From Eleginops maclovinus (taxonomy: Eukaryota; Chordata; Actinopteri; Perciformes; Eleginopidae), in the NCBI RefSeq assembly GCF_036324505.1, contig NC_086371.1:461001-525000 (forward strand): DNA of 64,000 bases. Reading direction: 5' to 3'. This document shows positions 12,370 to 24,949 of the stretch, piece after piece. Within the stretch, counting starts at the first letter, position 1, and every line of letters starts with the position of its first letter. Under the pieces are notes generated by a model that was given only the letters and a program-made list of their open reading frames with translations, made no database searches and had not been told where the DNA came from. The position numbers and the translations under genes were made by a program.

Positions 12370-12850
12370 TCACCGAATTCTGAGATTTTGAGAAAAAAGT
12401 TTTTTTAAATTCTGTCATTTTGAGGGAAAAGGTCAAGATTTTGGAGAAATTCCCCGGAAAAGTTTCATTCTGACTTTCAGAAAAACAAACGATTTTTGAG
12501 ACCAAGTTAGAATGTTGAGATTTTCTGAAAATAGGAATTTATTCTCAGCTACTCTGAACTGTTAGACCGAAAGAAGGGAGGCATTGGAGATTTAACAAAA
12601 AGTCTAAAGATCTATCTGGAGAAAGAAATTTGAATTTCAAGAAAAAACCCAACTTTCAGAAAGAGTCCGAGCTGATGAAAAATCCTTTCCTTTTGAGACA
12701 AAAAGTGAAGACATTTTAGATTTGAAAGAAACGTCAGAATCTGAAGGATTTCTGAAAAAAGTCACAATTTTGAACAAAAGTGAGAAATTCCTGGAAAGTC
12801 AGAATTCTGTGTTTTTCAGAAAAACAAACGATTGTTTTTTGAGAGTTCTA
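12370..12850. repeat. degenerate AT-rich repeat (GAAAAA.TCAGAATTTTGAG type)
   Basis: Loose repetition of GATTTTGAGAAAAAAGT, AAAAGTCAGAATTC and TTTCAGAAAAACAAACGAT over about 480 bp. The 14-mer CAGAAAAACAAACG occurs twice (about 12478 and 12817). The same style recurs at 34.15-34.47 kb and 59.52-59.66 kb. This resembles a common class of low-complexity fish repeats. Confidence 0.65.
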
Positions 12851-13329
12851 ACCCTGACCCTACCTATCGAAACAACAAGCTACTAAACCAGCTGGTTATC
12901 CAGCACAGCTTCACCATCCAGGTAACTAGCCGCTATCGCCCAGATTGGTGCCTCTCGTAATCTAAATGATAGTGCTAGGCAGCTTCCCACGGCTCCAAAC
13001 GTCAGAATACATCCCAAATATAGTGTGTGTGATTTAAAGCTACCAACATATTGGGATCTACACGGTGAAAATATTCAAACCCATTAATTAAGAGCAGCTT
13101 TATAAGTAAAGGTTGATAGAGCTGGCGATGCTCAGTGATCCTCAGTTTGGCTCTGCAGCAGCAGTAGGAGCACTAGATGAGGGAATGTGGAAGCTGTGTA
13201 GCTCAGGTGGAGAATCAGGTGAGTATTAGAGGCTAGGAGCTAAAGCCACTGAAGGGAAACGGGAACTTCCTGAGGACCTTTTTAAAGACAGAGTTTGTAT
13301 GGAAGTCAGCGACGTGGGTGAGATCTGTT

Positions 13330-13560
13330 TAGCATTAAAACTCCGGCCTCCTCCCGGTGCTTCTCCTCTCTGACGAGCACCTGACAGCACCTTGTTATTG
13401 CAAAAATAAAAAGTGCAACCAATTAGAGCTGCAGCACAAGTCCTGATGCTAAGCCGGCTGAATCCGCGCTCCGCAGAGAGGATCAGCCCAGATGAGCTGC
13501 GGATCTCCCAGACATTAATACCTCGCCGAACATCTCGCCGTTAAACCTCCTCCTGCAGCG
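13330..13560. promoter_or_regulatory. candidate conserved non-coding element
   Basis: Non-repetitive block with TTTAGCATTAAAACTC, CTTGTTATTGCAAAAATAAAAAG, CCAATTAGAGC and GACATTAATACC motifs amid GC-rich sequence. Called on composition only; no coding frame extends through it. Confidence 0.2.
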
Positions 13561-14960
13561 TCCTTCACTTCCAGTCCGCCGGGAGCAGCGAGCGGCCAGG
13601 AATCAGGACTCGCAGAGTAAGTGAGGAGGATGGATGTGTCGACGGGAAGCCATCTGGAAACCATTACCCAGTTCTTCTTCTCCGGCTGCGAGAGGTGCGG
13701 CAGGACAAGCAGCATCCACGGGGCTTCTCCTCCTGCAGCCTGGAGAGCGCTTTCAGATATTTAATCACCAAACACTACAGGGCCGGGGTGAGACGGACAC
13801 GCTGCACTCGGTGTGAAGTATGGAGTGTTTAATACAGTAGGCCTCCACAAACTAATACTCACTACTCAGACATGATTGCACCATTCATTCAGCTGCTAAC
13901 CCTGCACCAATAACACACAACGACTGTTATAGCGTCTCTATCCTGCTGCCATATTTGCATGCGTTTAAATGAGTCAATGTGCTAAACTGACGCCTTCCTG
14001 TGCTTCTCTGCAACACAAACTGCTAACTGAAGCCCTGACAGACAGATATTAAAGCCCATGTACAGTTTCTCTGCAACACAAACAGCTCTGAACATCGTCT
14101 TCTTTTTCTCTATTGCATCAACATTTGTGCACCGCCACATGCAGGATTACAATCAGCTGCATGGAGCCAGACCTGGTGCTTTAATGCGTACATGAAGTAC
14201 GTTAGGTCAGCTTTGGCCTAGTTCACGTCATTACATGACTAATTGATGGATTACGTTTTTGTTTCAGGACAAAAACAACGGTCATTTTAGCCCAAATACT
14301 TTGTTGTTTAGACCTTTCTATCAGTTCCGACCTCCTGTTTTTACGGACTTTATTATTACTACACGGACACGGGGCATCTAGTCCTGTTTTATATTCATAC
14401 TGGAGGTGAAATCAAATGCATAGATGATATTATCCTCTCTGTTCGCAGACCAACAACAGATTGGTTGTTTTGAGAGAGGTCGTGTGAATGCCTCTTTAAT
14501 GAATAGAACATCAGCGTTTAACTCGAGACAAACATCGTGATGCACACGGTCAGCAACTGGGATGGAATCTGGATCGTAAACTGGGAACTCCTGGAACAAC
14601 GGCCCACCATCACAGTAAAGCACAGCATGTTTTATTATTCCTCTCATTCTGGATGTTTTCATCCACGGAGCAACCGAGCGTCCGAAGCCCTGTCTCCCAG
14701 CGCGCCTCCTCTTCCTGAACATGGACTTATATTCCTCTCAGGTGGATGTGCTCGGTGTTCTGTGACCCCCCCCCCCTCATGTTTCTGCATCCTGATAAAT
14801 CAGCGAGCCGTCGAGTGTCTGCTTCCGGACTCCCGTCTTTGTTCCACAGACCCTGGCTTGAGCACCGGAGGAACGAGACCCAGAGATGTGGGAACGATGG
14901 GATGGCTCCTGGAGCTCCCCGAGCCGGAGTTAAAGTGTCAGCCGAGTCCTGCTTTACAGC
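13561..14960. other. intergenic, no gene seen
   Basis: Overlapping open frames at 14,378-15,010 on both strands have no recognisable domain. The plus one ends in the TG tract, so they are treated as chance frames. Confidence 0.5.
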
Positions 14961-14962
14961 CC

Positions 14963-14964
<2 letters not shown>

Positions 14965-15004
<40 letters not shown>
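14965..15004. repeat. (TG)n microsatellite
   Basis: 20 TG units. Confidence 0.95.
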
Positions 15005-15005
<1 letters not shown>

Positions 15006-15609
15006 GTTAACGCTCTTCAGAGGCCGATAAAAAGCTGCGGCTCTCCTGAGGTCCAGCGGGATAATTGATGATTGATGATGTCGGCATGTTTGGAGGTTAG
15101 AAATCCTTCCGGCGCTCTGAGCGACGCCGTCAATAACCCGTCGATACGATTAACCAATCAGCCGCCGCGCCGCAGGCTGTGTGTGTTCTGCATCTGCAGA
15201 CCTGCAGCCGCATGAGGGGCAAAGAGTCACATTTATTCACAGGTACTGAACCTCCGATATATATCCAGTGGACCCTGAAGGCAGCACCTCCCTGCTTCCC
15301 TCCAGAAGAAGCCATTGGATAAATAAACGTGTCTCAGATTGAGGACTTGACTCATGTACGTAACCTCTTTTAAGCACAAATAAGAACCCAACTAACTAAA
15401 TGAAGTTAACCACGTGTTAATCTGTGACGCTGTGTCTGAGCACGAGAACGGGACGTAAATAACCCGTTTGAATGCATGAACATTAAACTACACACTACGT
15501 ACCACAGCTCTTTCTAGTTCAATTATCACTTCATGAGACATTCAGTAAAAGACCAAATGATTGCAGACTAAATGCTGAGTCGTGAGCAAAACACTGCCTT
15601 AAATGAGGT

Positions 15610-15801
<192 letters not shown>

Positions 15802-15933
15802 AGGTGATAAGGCGGACCTGAGTTTCTCCAGAGGTCTGGTTCTGTCTGAGGATGGAAACTTTAAACTTGATTAACATGAAAGCCGCTTTGACTCGACCAC
15901 AAAGAACAAGATAACACTGAATCAACAGAGACT

Positions 15934-15935
<2 letters not shown>

Positions 15936-15969
<34 letters not shown>
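15936..15969. repeat. (CA)n microsatellite
   Basis: About 16 CA units. Confidence 0.95.
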
Positions 15970-15971
<2 letters not shown>

Positions 15972-16789
15972 AAAGGGGCCCTTTAAAGCCCATGATATAT
16001 ATCATAAAGCACATTTCCAGATTTCCTCTCAGCTGTTTTGATCCACTCTGCTCTGGACCAAATGTAATTAATGAATCATTTAGAGGGTTATAATATATTC
16101 AGGGTTTTATATGCACGGTTTAACTGGCCTATAAGGAGCTCAAATATATATATGTATTAAAGTTGACCCCTGAACCTTGAATGATGAGATGTGAAGACGG
16201 CTTTTGTTTTTAGAGTTTCTCACCCATTTCAGTCCTCTCCGTTCAAAGTCAATTTCAGGGCGTTTGTATTTAAATTCCATAAAGGGGAGCAGTTTAAATG
16301 TGACTACAGGAACATCATCACCTCTTTAATCTACAGCTTCTCCCTCCTGAATCTGAGCCGATGATCTGAGCGGAGCGCTCCTGCAGGCTGAGCGGCTGCT
16401 GGAGTCATCAGAGAGACGCTCATCGATGGGTAACTTTCAGATATGATATATATCTTTATCATGTTTAATATGTAATTTATGGTGTCCTGCGGGGACTCGC
16501 TCACCTGGTTCTGTTCCAGCGTCGGTCCGGAGCCAGGATCTGCTCCAGTCGGCTCCTGATCCAACCTCCAGGAACAGGGAATAAATAAAGCAGAATAAAA
16601 AGTGACAGCTCGTCATTTGAACCGTCAGAGCTTCAATCCCTGAGTCCAGAGACAAAATACGGACCAACAGAGCCGCTGGGAGCCGCTGGAAACTGCTTTA
16701 ACGAGTCAATAACTATATCCCTGACCTGCTGACAGGAAGGGCTTTTATTTTGAAAATCATGTTAAAATATGAAGTTTAATTTTGTGTTT
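15970..16789. other. intergenic, no gene seen
   Basis: No exon or RNA recognised. AT-rich at 16,080-16,170. The CTTTTATTTTGAAAATCA motif at about 16,742 recurs at several other places in the window. Confidence 0.5.
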
Positions 16790-16799
16790 GATTTGTATT

Positions 16800-16985
16800 T
16801 TCATTTACAGGCCTGGATTTCCATGCGTTACTGAAAGACTCCTTTGTTTACTTGGGAACACGGTGACATCACTACGGAACACTCCTTTTGGCTAGCGCTC
16901 CAACACATTGTACGTGATAGGCTAAGAGGCGGGACATCTCTAAGCTGAACCAATCAGAGCAGACCGGCCTCTGGTTTGACCTTTT
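16800..16985 (+). repeat. dispersed repeat DR1, copy 2
   Basis: Carries GAACACGGTGACATCACTAC (16,857-16,876), TTGGCTAGCGCTCCAACACA, GTGATAGGCTAAGAGGCGGG, ACATCTCTAAGCTGAACC and AATCAGAGCAG. This is the reverse complement order of copies at 9.4 and 56.4 kb and collinear with 60.6 kb. Its left part is the apparent seed of the 21-bp array at 38.4 kb. Confidence 0.75.
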
Positions 16986-17699
16986 CATTTACAGAAACCG
17001 TTTTTATTCAAATGAATCCAATTTAAAGTCACCTTAATTAAAGCATTGAAGCCAAAAAAATGTCAAGATGTTTTTTATTTGCCCACTTTTAAGGTTGTGT
17101 GGTTTTTTGAAAAGCCTTGAGCTCAAAATGTGAGTATATTATCTATTAATAAAGAAGCCTTTAAGATGTTATCTGATCTGTATTATCTCTTAGTATGAAT
17201 CGCTTATTATTGAATGCGTTATCCATCCCGTCCTCGTCCCTGATCAAATCCTGCCCACCATTATGTCAAGAAGAATCCGGTCAGGTGGATCCAGCTGCAG
17301 CCAATCAGGATGTATTAACCCGTAGTTGTCCTCCAGGTGGGACTCTGTATGAAGCAGGCAGTAGTAGAGGTGGAGTGACGCCACAGTTTTCCTCCTCTTT
17401 TGGGAAATGCATGGTCAAAATAGACCGAACATACCCAAAATCCAAAATGATTTCTGGGTTTAAAAGGGATAAATGTACCCAGATGCTGCACATTCCAATA
17501 AAACCCCAAACCGTTCAGTGATCATGAATCCTTTCTCTAGGACAGACATGTAAAGCAAGCAAACGTGGTATTTTTCTGGCACTAAAATAAACCTTTATCC
17601 CGACACTAAAGCATTTGGAAATGGGTTCGGTTTGACTCGAGGACGACAGGATGTTTTGATACAGCTGACTGTGTGGGTTCAGGTCTTCCGTCACAGCCT

Positions 17700-18420
17700 C
17701 AGAGCTTCTATCCCTTCATGTTTCTTAATATCTATATATCCGGGTCTCAGTGACATGCTCCTCCACACCAGCCCCTGATCCTGCAGGATGCATATAAAGC
17801 CCCGTGACACCTCCTTCATTCCACCACAGAATCTTGACGGTCTCCCCCTCGTTGAGAAGCCTTTAGCGTGCAGCCGGACAGATGAGTGACCTGCAGGAAG
17901 GTCACGGTACAGGTGATGAAACACCATGAAATATGGAGGCGACCTGGTTCCTGCTTCCCCGGGTTTTAATCCCGTCTGGCAGATGTGTGCGCCTGGCCGC
18001 CCCTCACAAGCGGAGCGGACCCTCTGATTCAATTCCAGATCGGCGCTCCCCCTCGGAGGAGCCAAAGTTTGATCTTTACTAATTGATATATCCCGCCTCA
18101 TACCTTGGGCCAATTTAGCTGTTCCACTGGCTGAGTTTTAATTGAGTCCACATTAAAATTTACTTATGAAATAATAATGGGCTTCCATGCAAATGAGCCC
18201 GTCCCGATATTGCTGCGGCGGCATTTGCATATCCACGAGCAGCCGGGGAGTTCAGAAATCAATATAGACGATTAATAATATATGTGCTGCAGCAATAATT
18301 AAATCCATCTGATGCAGGACGCAGTCAGCCGCAGCCAAGGTGCCGCTCGGCCCGCAATCTCATCTAGCCTCAATTACCACGACTGAAATAATAATAATGT
18401 GTGTTAAAGGAAAATTACAC
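17700..18420. promoter_or_regulatory. candidate enhancer with paired octamer sites
   Basis: Non-repetitive block with two perfect octamers in opposite orientation: ATGCAAAT at 18,187-18,194 and ATTTGCAT at 18,223-18,230. It also holds TTTTAATTGAGTCC (18,136), AAATAATAATGGGC, ATTAATAATATATG and GCAATAATTAAATCC (homeodomain-type cores), and an E-box-like CAGCTG nearby. Octamers bind POU factors. A 140-codon minus-strand frame (17,691-18,113) has no recognisable domain. Enhancer status is inference. Confidence 0.35.
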
Positions 18421-18561
18421 TTTCAAATACGTGTTATTTCATTTCCTTCCATCGGACGGGACGGGCCCCTCGCTCGGCAACACGCTGCAGCAAACTGCAA
18501 ATTAAACCGCTCTTTAATTTAGAGATGTACAGCCGCCACCGCCGCGTGTTTACCCAGAGTG

Positions 18562-19200
<639 letters not shown>

Positions 19201-19202
19201 CG

Positions 19203-19270
19203 GAGGCCGACAGGTGCTAACGAGCTGCAGCTTCAGGAAGGATGCAGATACAGAAACTCAAATCAGAGCT
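19203..19270 (+). repeat. flank of composite minisatellite
   Basis: GGAGGCCGACAGGTGCTAAC and the following CTGCAGCTTCAGGAAGGA.GCAGATA.AGAAAC segment match, with divergence, the reverse complement of 37,119-37,190. This extends the homology between the two composite repeat loci beyond the arrays. The GTTGGCACCTGTCGGCC core also recurs alone at 42,561. Confidence 0.7.
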
Positions 19271-19634
19271 CATGCAGCAACATCTGCAGCAGCTCTTCAA
19301 CACATGCAGAAACATCTGCAGCAGCTCTTCAACACATGCAGCAACATCTGCAGCAGCTCTTCAACACATGCAGCAACATCTGCAGCAGCTCTTCAACACA
19401 TGCAGAAACATCTGCAGCAGCTCTTCAACACATGCAGAAACATCTGCAGCAGCTCTTCAACACATGCAGAAACATCTGCAGCAGCTCTTCAACACATGCA
19501 GGAACATCTGCAGCAGCTCTTCAACACATGCAGAAACATCTGCAGCAGCTCTTCAACACATGCAGGAACATCTGCAGCAGCTCTTCAACACATGCAGGAA
19601 CATCTGCAGCAGCTCTTCAACACATGCAGCATCT
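19271..19634 (+). repeat. 32-bp minisatellite (composite locus A, part 1)
   Basis: About 11 copies of a 32-bp unit built from ACATCTGCAGCAGCTCTTC, AACACATGCAG and a variable A/G pair (GCAACA, GAAACA, GGAACA variants). Because 32 is not a multiple of three but lacks stops, all three forward frames stay open with a 96-nt period. No peptide is inferred. The same array, inverted, lies at 36.89-37.12 kb. Confidence 0.95.
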
Positions 19635-19712
19635 AGAGAACATTCAGCAGAGGAAACATGAGCAGTTTACTGAAAGCTGCAGAAACCAAACGCTGCAAGA
19701 AGCCCCAACACA
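19635..19712 (+). repeat. linker of composite locus A
   Basis: An about 80-bp non-tandem segment (ATCTAGAGAACATTCAGCAG ... AACGCTGCAAGAAGCCCCAA ... CAACGGAGACC) joins the two arrays. It matches the reverse complement of the 36.81-36.89 kb linker with about two substitutions. Confidence 0.9.
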
Positions 19713-22258
19713 ACGGAGACCAGGGGACACTAAAGAGAGACGCACACAGCTGGAGACCAGGGGACACTAAAGAGAGACGCACACAGCTGGAGACCAGGGG
19801 ACACTAAAGAGAGACGCACACAGCTGGAGACCAGGGGACACTAAAGAGAGACACACACAGCTGGAGACCAGGGGACACTAAAGAGAGACGCACACAGCTG
19901 GAGACCAGGGGACACTAAAGAGAGACGCACACAGCTGGAGACCAGGGGACACTAAAGAGAGACGCACACAGCTGGAGACCAGGGGACACTAAAGAGAGAC
20001 ACACACAGCTGGAGACCAGGGACACTAAAGAGAGACGCACACAGCTGGAGACCAGGGGACACTAAAGAGAGACGCACACAGCTGGAGACCAGGGGACACT
20101 AAAGAGAGACGCACACAGCTGAGACCAGGGGACACTAAAGAGAGACACACACAGCTGGAGACCAGGGGACACTAAAGAGAGACGCACACAGCTGGAGACC
20201 AGGGGACACTAAAGAGTGATGCACACAGCTGGAGACCAGGGGACACTAAAGAGAGACGCACACAGCTGGAGACCAGGGGACACTAAAGAGAGACGCACAC
20301 AGCTGGAGACCAGGGGACACTAAAGAGAGACGCACACAGCTGGAGACCAGGGGACACTAAAGAGTGACGCACACAGCTGAGACCAGGGGACACTAAAGAG
20401 AGACGCACACAGCTGAGACCAGGGGACACTAAAGAGAGACGCACACAGCTGGAGACCAGGGGACACTAAAGAGAGACGCACACAGCTGGAGACCAGGGGA
20501 CACTAAAGAGAGACGCACACAGCTGAGACCAGGGGACACTAAAGAGAGACGCACACAGCTGGAGACCAGGGGACACTAAAGAGAGACGCACACAGCTGGA
20601 GACCAGGGGACACTAAAGAGTGACGCACACAGCTGGAGACCAGGGGACACTAAAGAGAGACGCACACAGCTGGAGACCAGGAGACACTAAAGAGAGACGT
20701 ACACAGCTGGAGACCAGGGGACACTAAAGAGAGACGCACACAGCTGGAGACCAGGGGACACTAAAGAGAGACGCACACAGCTGGAGACCAGGGGACACTA
20801 AAGAGAGACGCACACAGCTGGAGACCAGGGGACACTAAAGAGAGACGCACACAGCTGGAGACCAGGGGACACTAAAGAGAGACGCACACAGCTGGAGACC
20901 AGGGGACACTAAAGAGAGACGCACACAGCTGAGACCAGGGGACACTAAAGAGAGACGCACACAGCTGGAGACCAGGGGACACTAAAGAGAGACGCACACA
21001 GCTGGAGACCAGGGGACACTAAAGAGAGACGCACACAGCTGGAGACCAGGGGACACTAAAGAGAGACGCACACAGCTGGAGACCAGGAGACACTAAAGAG
21101 AGACGTACACAGCTGGAGACCAGGGGACACTAAAGAGAGACGCACACAGCTGGAGACCAGGGGACACTAAAGAGAGACGCACACAGCTGGAGACCAGGGG
21201 ACACTAAAGAGACGCACACAGCTGGAGACCAGGGGACACTAAAGAGAGACGCACACAGCTGGAGACCAGGGGACACTAAAGACAGACGCACACAGCTGGA
21301 GACCAGGGGACACTAAAGAGAGATGCACACAGCTGGAGACCAGGGGACACTAAAGACAGACGCACACAGCTGGAGACCAGGGGACACTAAAGAGAGATGC
21401 ACACAGCTGGAGACCAGGGGACACTAAAGACAGACGCACACAGCTGGAGACCAGGGGACACTAAAGAGAGATGCACACAGCTGGAGACCAGGGGACACTA
21501 AAGAGAGACGCACACAGCTGGAGACCAGGGGACACTAAAGAGAGACGCACACAGCTGGAGACCAGGGGACACTAAAGAGAGACGCACACAGCTGGAGACC
21601 AGGGGACACTAAAGAGAGACGCACACAGCTGGAGACCAGGGGACACTAAAGAGAGACGCACACAGCTGGAGACCAGGGGACACTAAAGAGAGACGCACAC
21701 AGCTGGAGACCAGGGGACACTAAAGAGAGACGCACACAGCTGGAGACCAGGGGACACTAAAGACAGACGCACACAGCTGGAGACCAGGGGACACTAAAGA
21801 GAGACGCACACAGCTGGAGACCAGGGGACACTAAAGACAGACGCACACAGCTGGAGACCAGGGGACACTAAAGAGAGATGCACACAGCTGGAGACCAGGG
21901 GACACTAAAGACAGACGCACACAGCTGGAGACCAGGGGACACTAAAGAGAGACGCACACAGCTGGAGACCAGGGGACACTAAAGAGAGACGCACACAGCT
22001 GGAGACCAGGGGACACTAAAGAGAGACGCACACAGCTGGAGACCAGGGGACACTAAAGAGAGACGCACACAGCTGGAGACCAGGGGACACTAAAGAGAGA
22101 CGCACACAGCTGGAGACCAGGGGACACTAAAGAGAGACGCACACAGCTGGAGACCAGGGGACACTAAAGAGAGACGCACACAGCTGGAGACCAGGGGACA
22201 CTAAAGACAGACGCACACAGCTGGAGACCAGGGGACACTAAAGAGAGACGCACACAGC
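19713..22258 (+). repeat. 37-bp minisatellite (composite locus A, part 2), about 69 copies
   Basis: Unit = GAGACCAGGGGACACTAAAG + AGAGACGCACACAGCTG (37 bp). Variants include CAGCTGAGACC (36 bp), GACAGACGC, GAGATGC, GAGTGACGC and a rare CAGGAGACACT/GACGTACAC pair. Every unit keeps CACACAGCTG with a CAGCTG E-box-type palindrome. Variant distribution shows higher-order repeat structure. Confidence 0.95.
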
Positions 22259-22372
22259 TTCACTCTGCAGGAACTCCTTTAGCGTCTCGATGCATTCATA
22301 TTCATAACGTTGCTTTAAAATACGTGAAAACAAATCAGATCAGAAGTATGATTATCAACACTTTGCTGTCAT

Positions 22373-24938
22373 TAGGGATGTGACTTTCAGTCCAAAACAC
22401 TATTCGAAATTCGCTAGACAACATTCGAATTTTATTCAAAAATCGAGCCCCCCCCCCCCCAAAAAAACAAAAAAAAAAACACACACACGCGCGCTCACGT
22501 GCGACATCCCCCTCCTTCAAAGACCACACACGACAGAAAGAGTAGACTTAACCAAACAGTTTACTGAATCAACAAAAACATTACAGAACGGTAAAATGGG
22601 CATATTCCCTGAGCATTTATCTCAGCTACAGCATGACAACAAACAAACAAACAGTTTTATAATTGCAACCGCTGCGCTGTTTTTCATTTAACTGCCTGTT
22701 TGGCGGAACCGGGTGAAACAGTTTCAGCAACGAGATCGAATGGATTTAACAGAAATAGCAAAGTAATAGAATAGTAATAAAATAGCGAAAACCTATTGCA
22801 TATTTTTATTCAGAAAAATCAACATGTCAACGTGTTCGGGGTGGAGACGTGTGCGCAGCCTATTAACTATTAAGCCGGCAGCGGAGAACACGCGCTCCGA
22901 CCGCACGGACGTTGCAGGCACACACAAATAGGCGCTCGCCAACTTTGCCAGGCGGGGGTATCTTTTTTGATTTGCTTTCCACCATGTCAGTGGGTCAGTG
23001 TGGAGCGGTGGGCACACATCCTGGCAGTACTGAGTCAGTTCAGTGGTGTATGTTGCCCCCTCTGCACTGTACTCCTCTCCAAATAGGACCGCGATTGCCG
23101 CTGCAGATAAGCAATCCTTTCGGGGATGTTTTGGCTCGGAGGGCCCTTCATCACATTCCGCTGCCTCTTCGGTCTCTTGGTCATCGGCCATGGACAGGAG
23201 GGTTCTCACCTCGGCCTGAACTGTGTCACGCACCTCATCAGTTGTGAACCTCAGGTGTTTGTGCCTGGGATCTAAAAATGAGGCAATGTAGGCGACTTTT
23301 CGTGCGCTGCTGGTATCCGCAGGTGCAAGCCGCGCTTTCAATGAGGTCGCCACATTTTTTTTGAAATTTGTGACTTTGTTGGACTCCTCTGGACTTCCTT
23401 GAGATGCTTAGACAGAAGATTTGCAACCACCGGGTAAATCATGGATAGAGAGACATTTGACTCTCCGCACAAGGCGGTAGTGGCGCATTTCAGGGAGTGC
23501 AGCACTGGCATCAGTTCCTCCATCACAGTCCAGCTATCATCGGCCAGTTCCAGTGTGCGCGCGTCTGGTAGCTTAGTGACAGTCCTGTCCGACAAGACAG
23601 CGCACACAGCCCATCTCTGCTCTAGCAAGCGTTCGAACATGTCATATATTGAATTCCATCGGGTACGGCAGCTTTGCACTAACTTGTGGCCAGGGACGTT
23701 TTGGAGCTGTTGCTTTTGCTTCAGTGCTTCTGTTGCCACCGTGCTATGGTGAAAGTGAGATACAAGGCGATTGGCAGCTTTAACGACGTGGTTTATGTTT
23801 TGCAATTTGAACCCGTCATTTGTAGCGAGTTGAAGGGTGTGCGCAAAACAAGGCTGCGAGTCCCATCCCAGCCCAGCCTGGGAATTGGCGAGAACAATGT
23901 TACTGGCATTGTCGTGTACACAGGCAGTGACTTTTCCAGTGAGACCCCAGTGATCCCTCGCATTAGACAGGACATTTGCCAGATTATCAGCCGTAAGCCG
24001 CTCAGGCATGGCTTTGGTCTGCAGAACAGCGCTCCGCATCTCCCATTCAAGCATGTAATGACAGGTGACTGTGACATATGATTCAGTGGTCAGTGCCGTC
24101 CACGAATCTGTGGTTAGGGACACTTTATCGGCATTCTCTAAATCATTGCGTAGGATGCTTGCATTTTCAATGTGAAGTTTTTCGAGTCTGCTAGTGATTG
24201 TTTTCCGACATGGAACTTTGTATTCAGGCTCAACAAAGTTCATCAACTCTCGAAACCCCTCTCCTTCCACAAAGCTTATAGGCAGCATATCTTTTGCTAC
24301 CATCTTCGCGAGAAGCGCCGTTAGCTGTTCAGCACGCCTAGCATTCATCTTAGTAGACCTCACCATGAACGCGGCAACTGACTGCTGCTGTCCCGAAGTC
24401 ACTTCTACGGGGTGTCTCGCTTTCAGGTGGTTGTGCATGGTAGTGGTTGATTTATGGTATGCCAGCTTTACCTGGCAGAGATTGCATTGAACTTCATTTT
24501 CGCTGATCAAAGTAAAGGAGGACCATACAGAACTTTTACTAGCTCGCTGCATTGTTGTAGCCTGAGCAATCGCACGTTTCAAATTCTTCTTCTGTTATTT
24601 TTTGTTTACTGTTATTGTTTCGCCTACTGTACTCTACTCCTACTGTAGCGGCATCTTCTGGCAGAATTTGCATATGTCAGCTTAAATATCGTTTAGGGAC
24701 TAGGAAACCTCTTCATTCTTTTTTTTACCACATGAAACGTAATTAGGTTCGGACGTATATTTCTATGTAAACAATGCGACATTCTTTCCCAGTGAACGCA
24801 ATAGGCCTACAATAAAAAAAATTAAAAAAATAAAAAATAAAATAAAATAAAAACAATCAATGCGGCATTCGAAATGAGTATTCTTTATTCGAACGTGTCA
24901 CGAATATTCGACTATTCGAAAATCGTGTCCCAACCCTA
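22373..24938 (-). mobile_element. hAT DNA transposon, 2,566 bp, with target-site duplication
   Basis: Flanked by a perfect 8-bp duplication GCTGTCAT (22,365-22,372 and 24,939-24,946), the hAT hallmark. The ends are TAGGGATGTGAC on the left and TAGGGTTGGGAC as the reverse complement of the right (10 of 12 matching). ATTCGAA-type subterminal motifs cluster at both ends (22,402-22,445 and 24,868-24,922), probable transposase-binding sites. It carries one minus-strand transposase gene with a frameshift. The intact duplication suggests recent insertion. Confidence 0.93.
22793..24582 (-). pseudogene. hAT transposase, BED-finger type, one frameshift
   Basis: Cut-and-paste transposase of the hAT superfamily (ZBED-like), about 595 residues in two overlapping frames. 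Frame one begins at 24,582. It has a BED zinc finger (C33, C36, H52, H57), the first catalytic Asp in TTDSW (D159), the second in HDNASN (D224), a CFAH motif (245-248) and RWNS (308-311). It runs off-frame at an A8 run (plus-strand T run 23,355-23,362); one extra A would restore the frame. Frame two (22,793-23,353) supplies the C-terminal hAT dimerisation domain with RSERVFSAAG holding the expected catalytic Glu and ending LIFLNKNMQ. Only one lesion was seen, so it is a young copy or a sequencing indel. Confidence 0.93.
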
Positions 24939-24949
24939 GCTGTCATCAG

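Noticed and set aside
14378..15010. Overlapping 114- and 157-codon frames on opposite strands
   Set aside because: No domain; the plus frame ends in the TG microsatellite. Likely chance frames.
17691..18113. 140-codon minus-strand open frame
   Set aside because: No domain recognised; the interval looks more like regulatory non-coding DNA.
23686..24081. Open frames antisense to the hAT transposase
   Set aside because: Shadows of the coding strand; the minus strand carries the recognisable transposase motifs.
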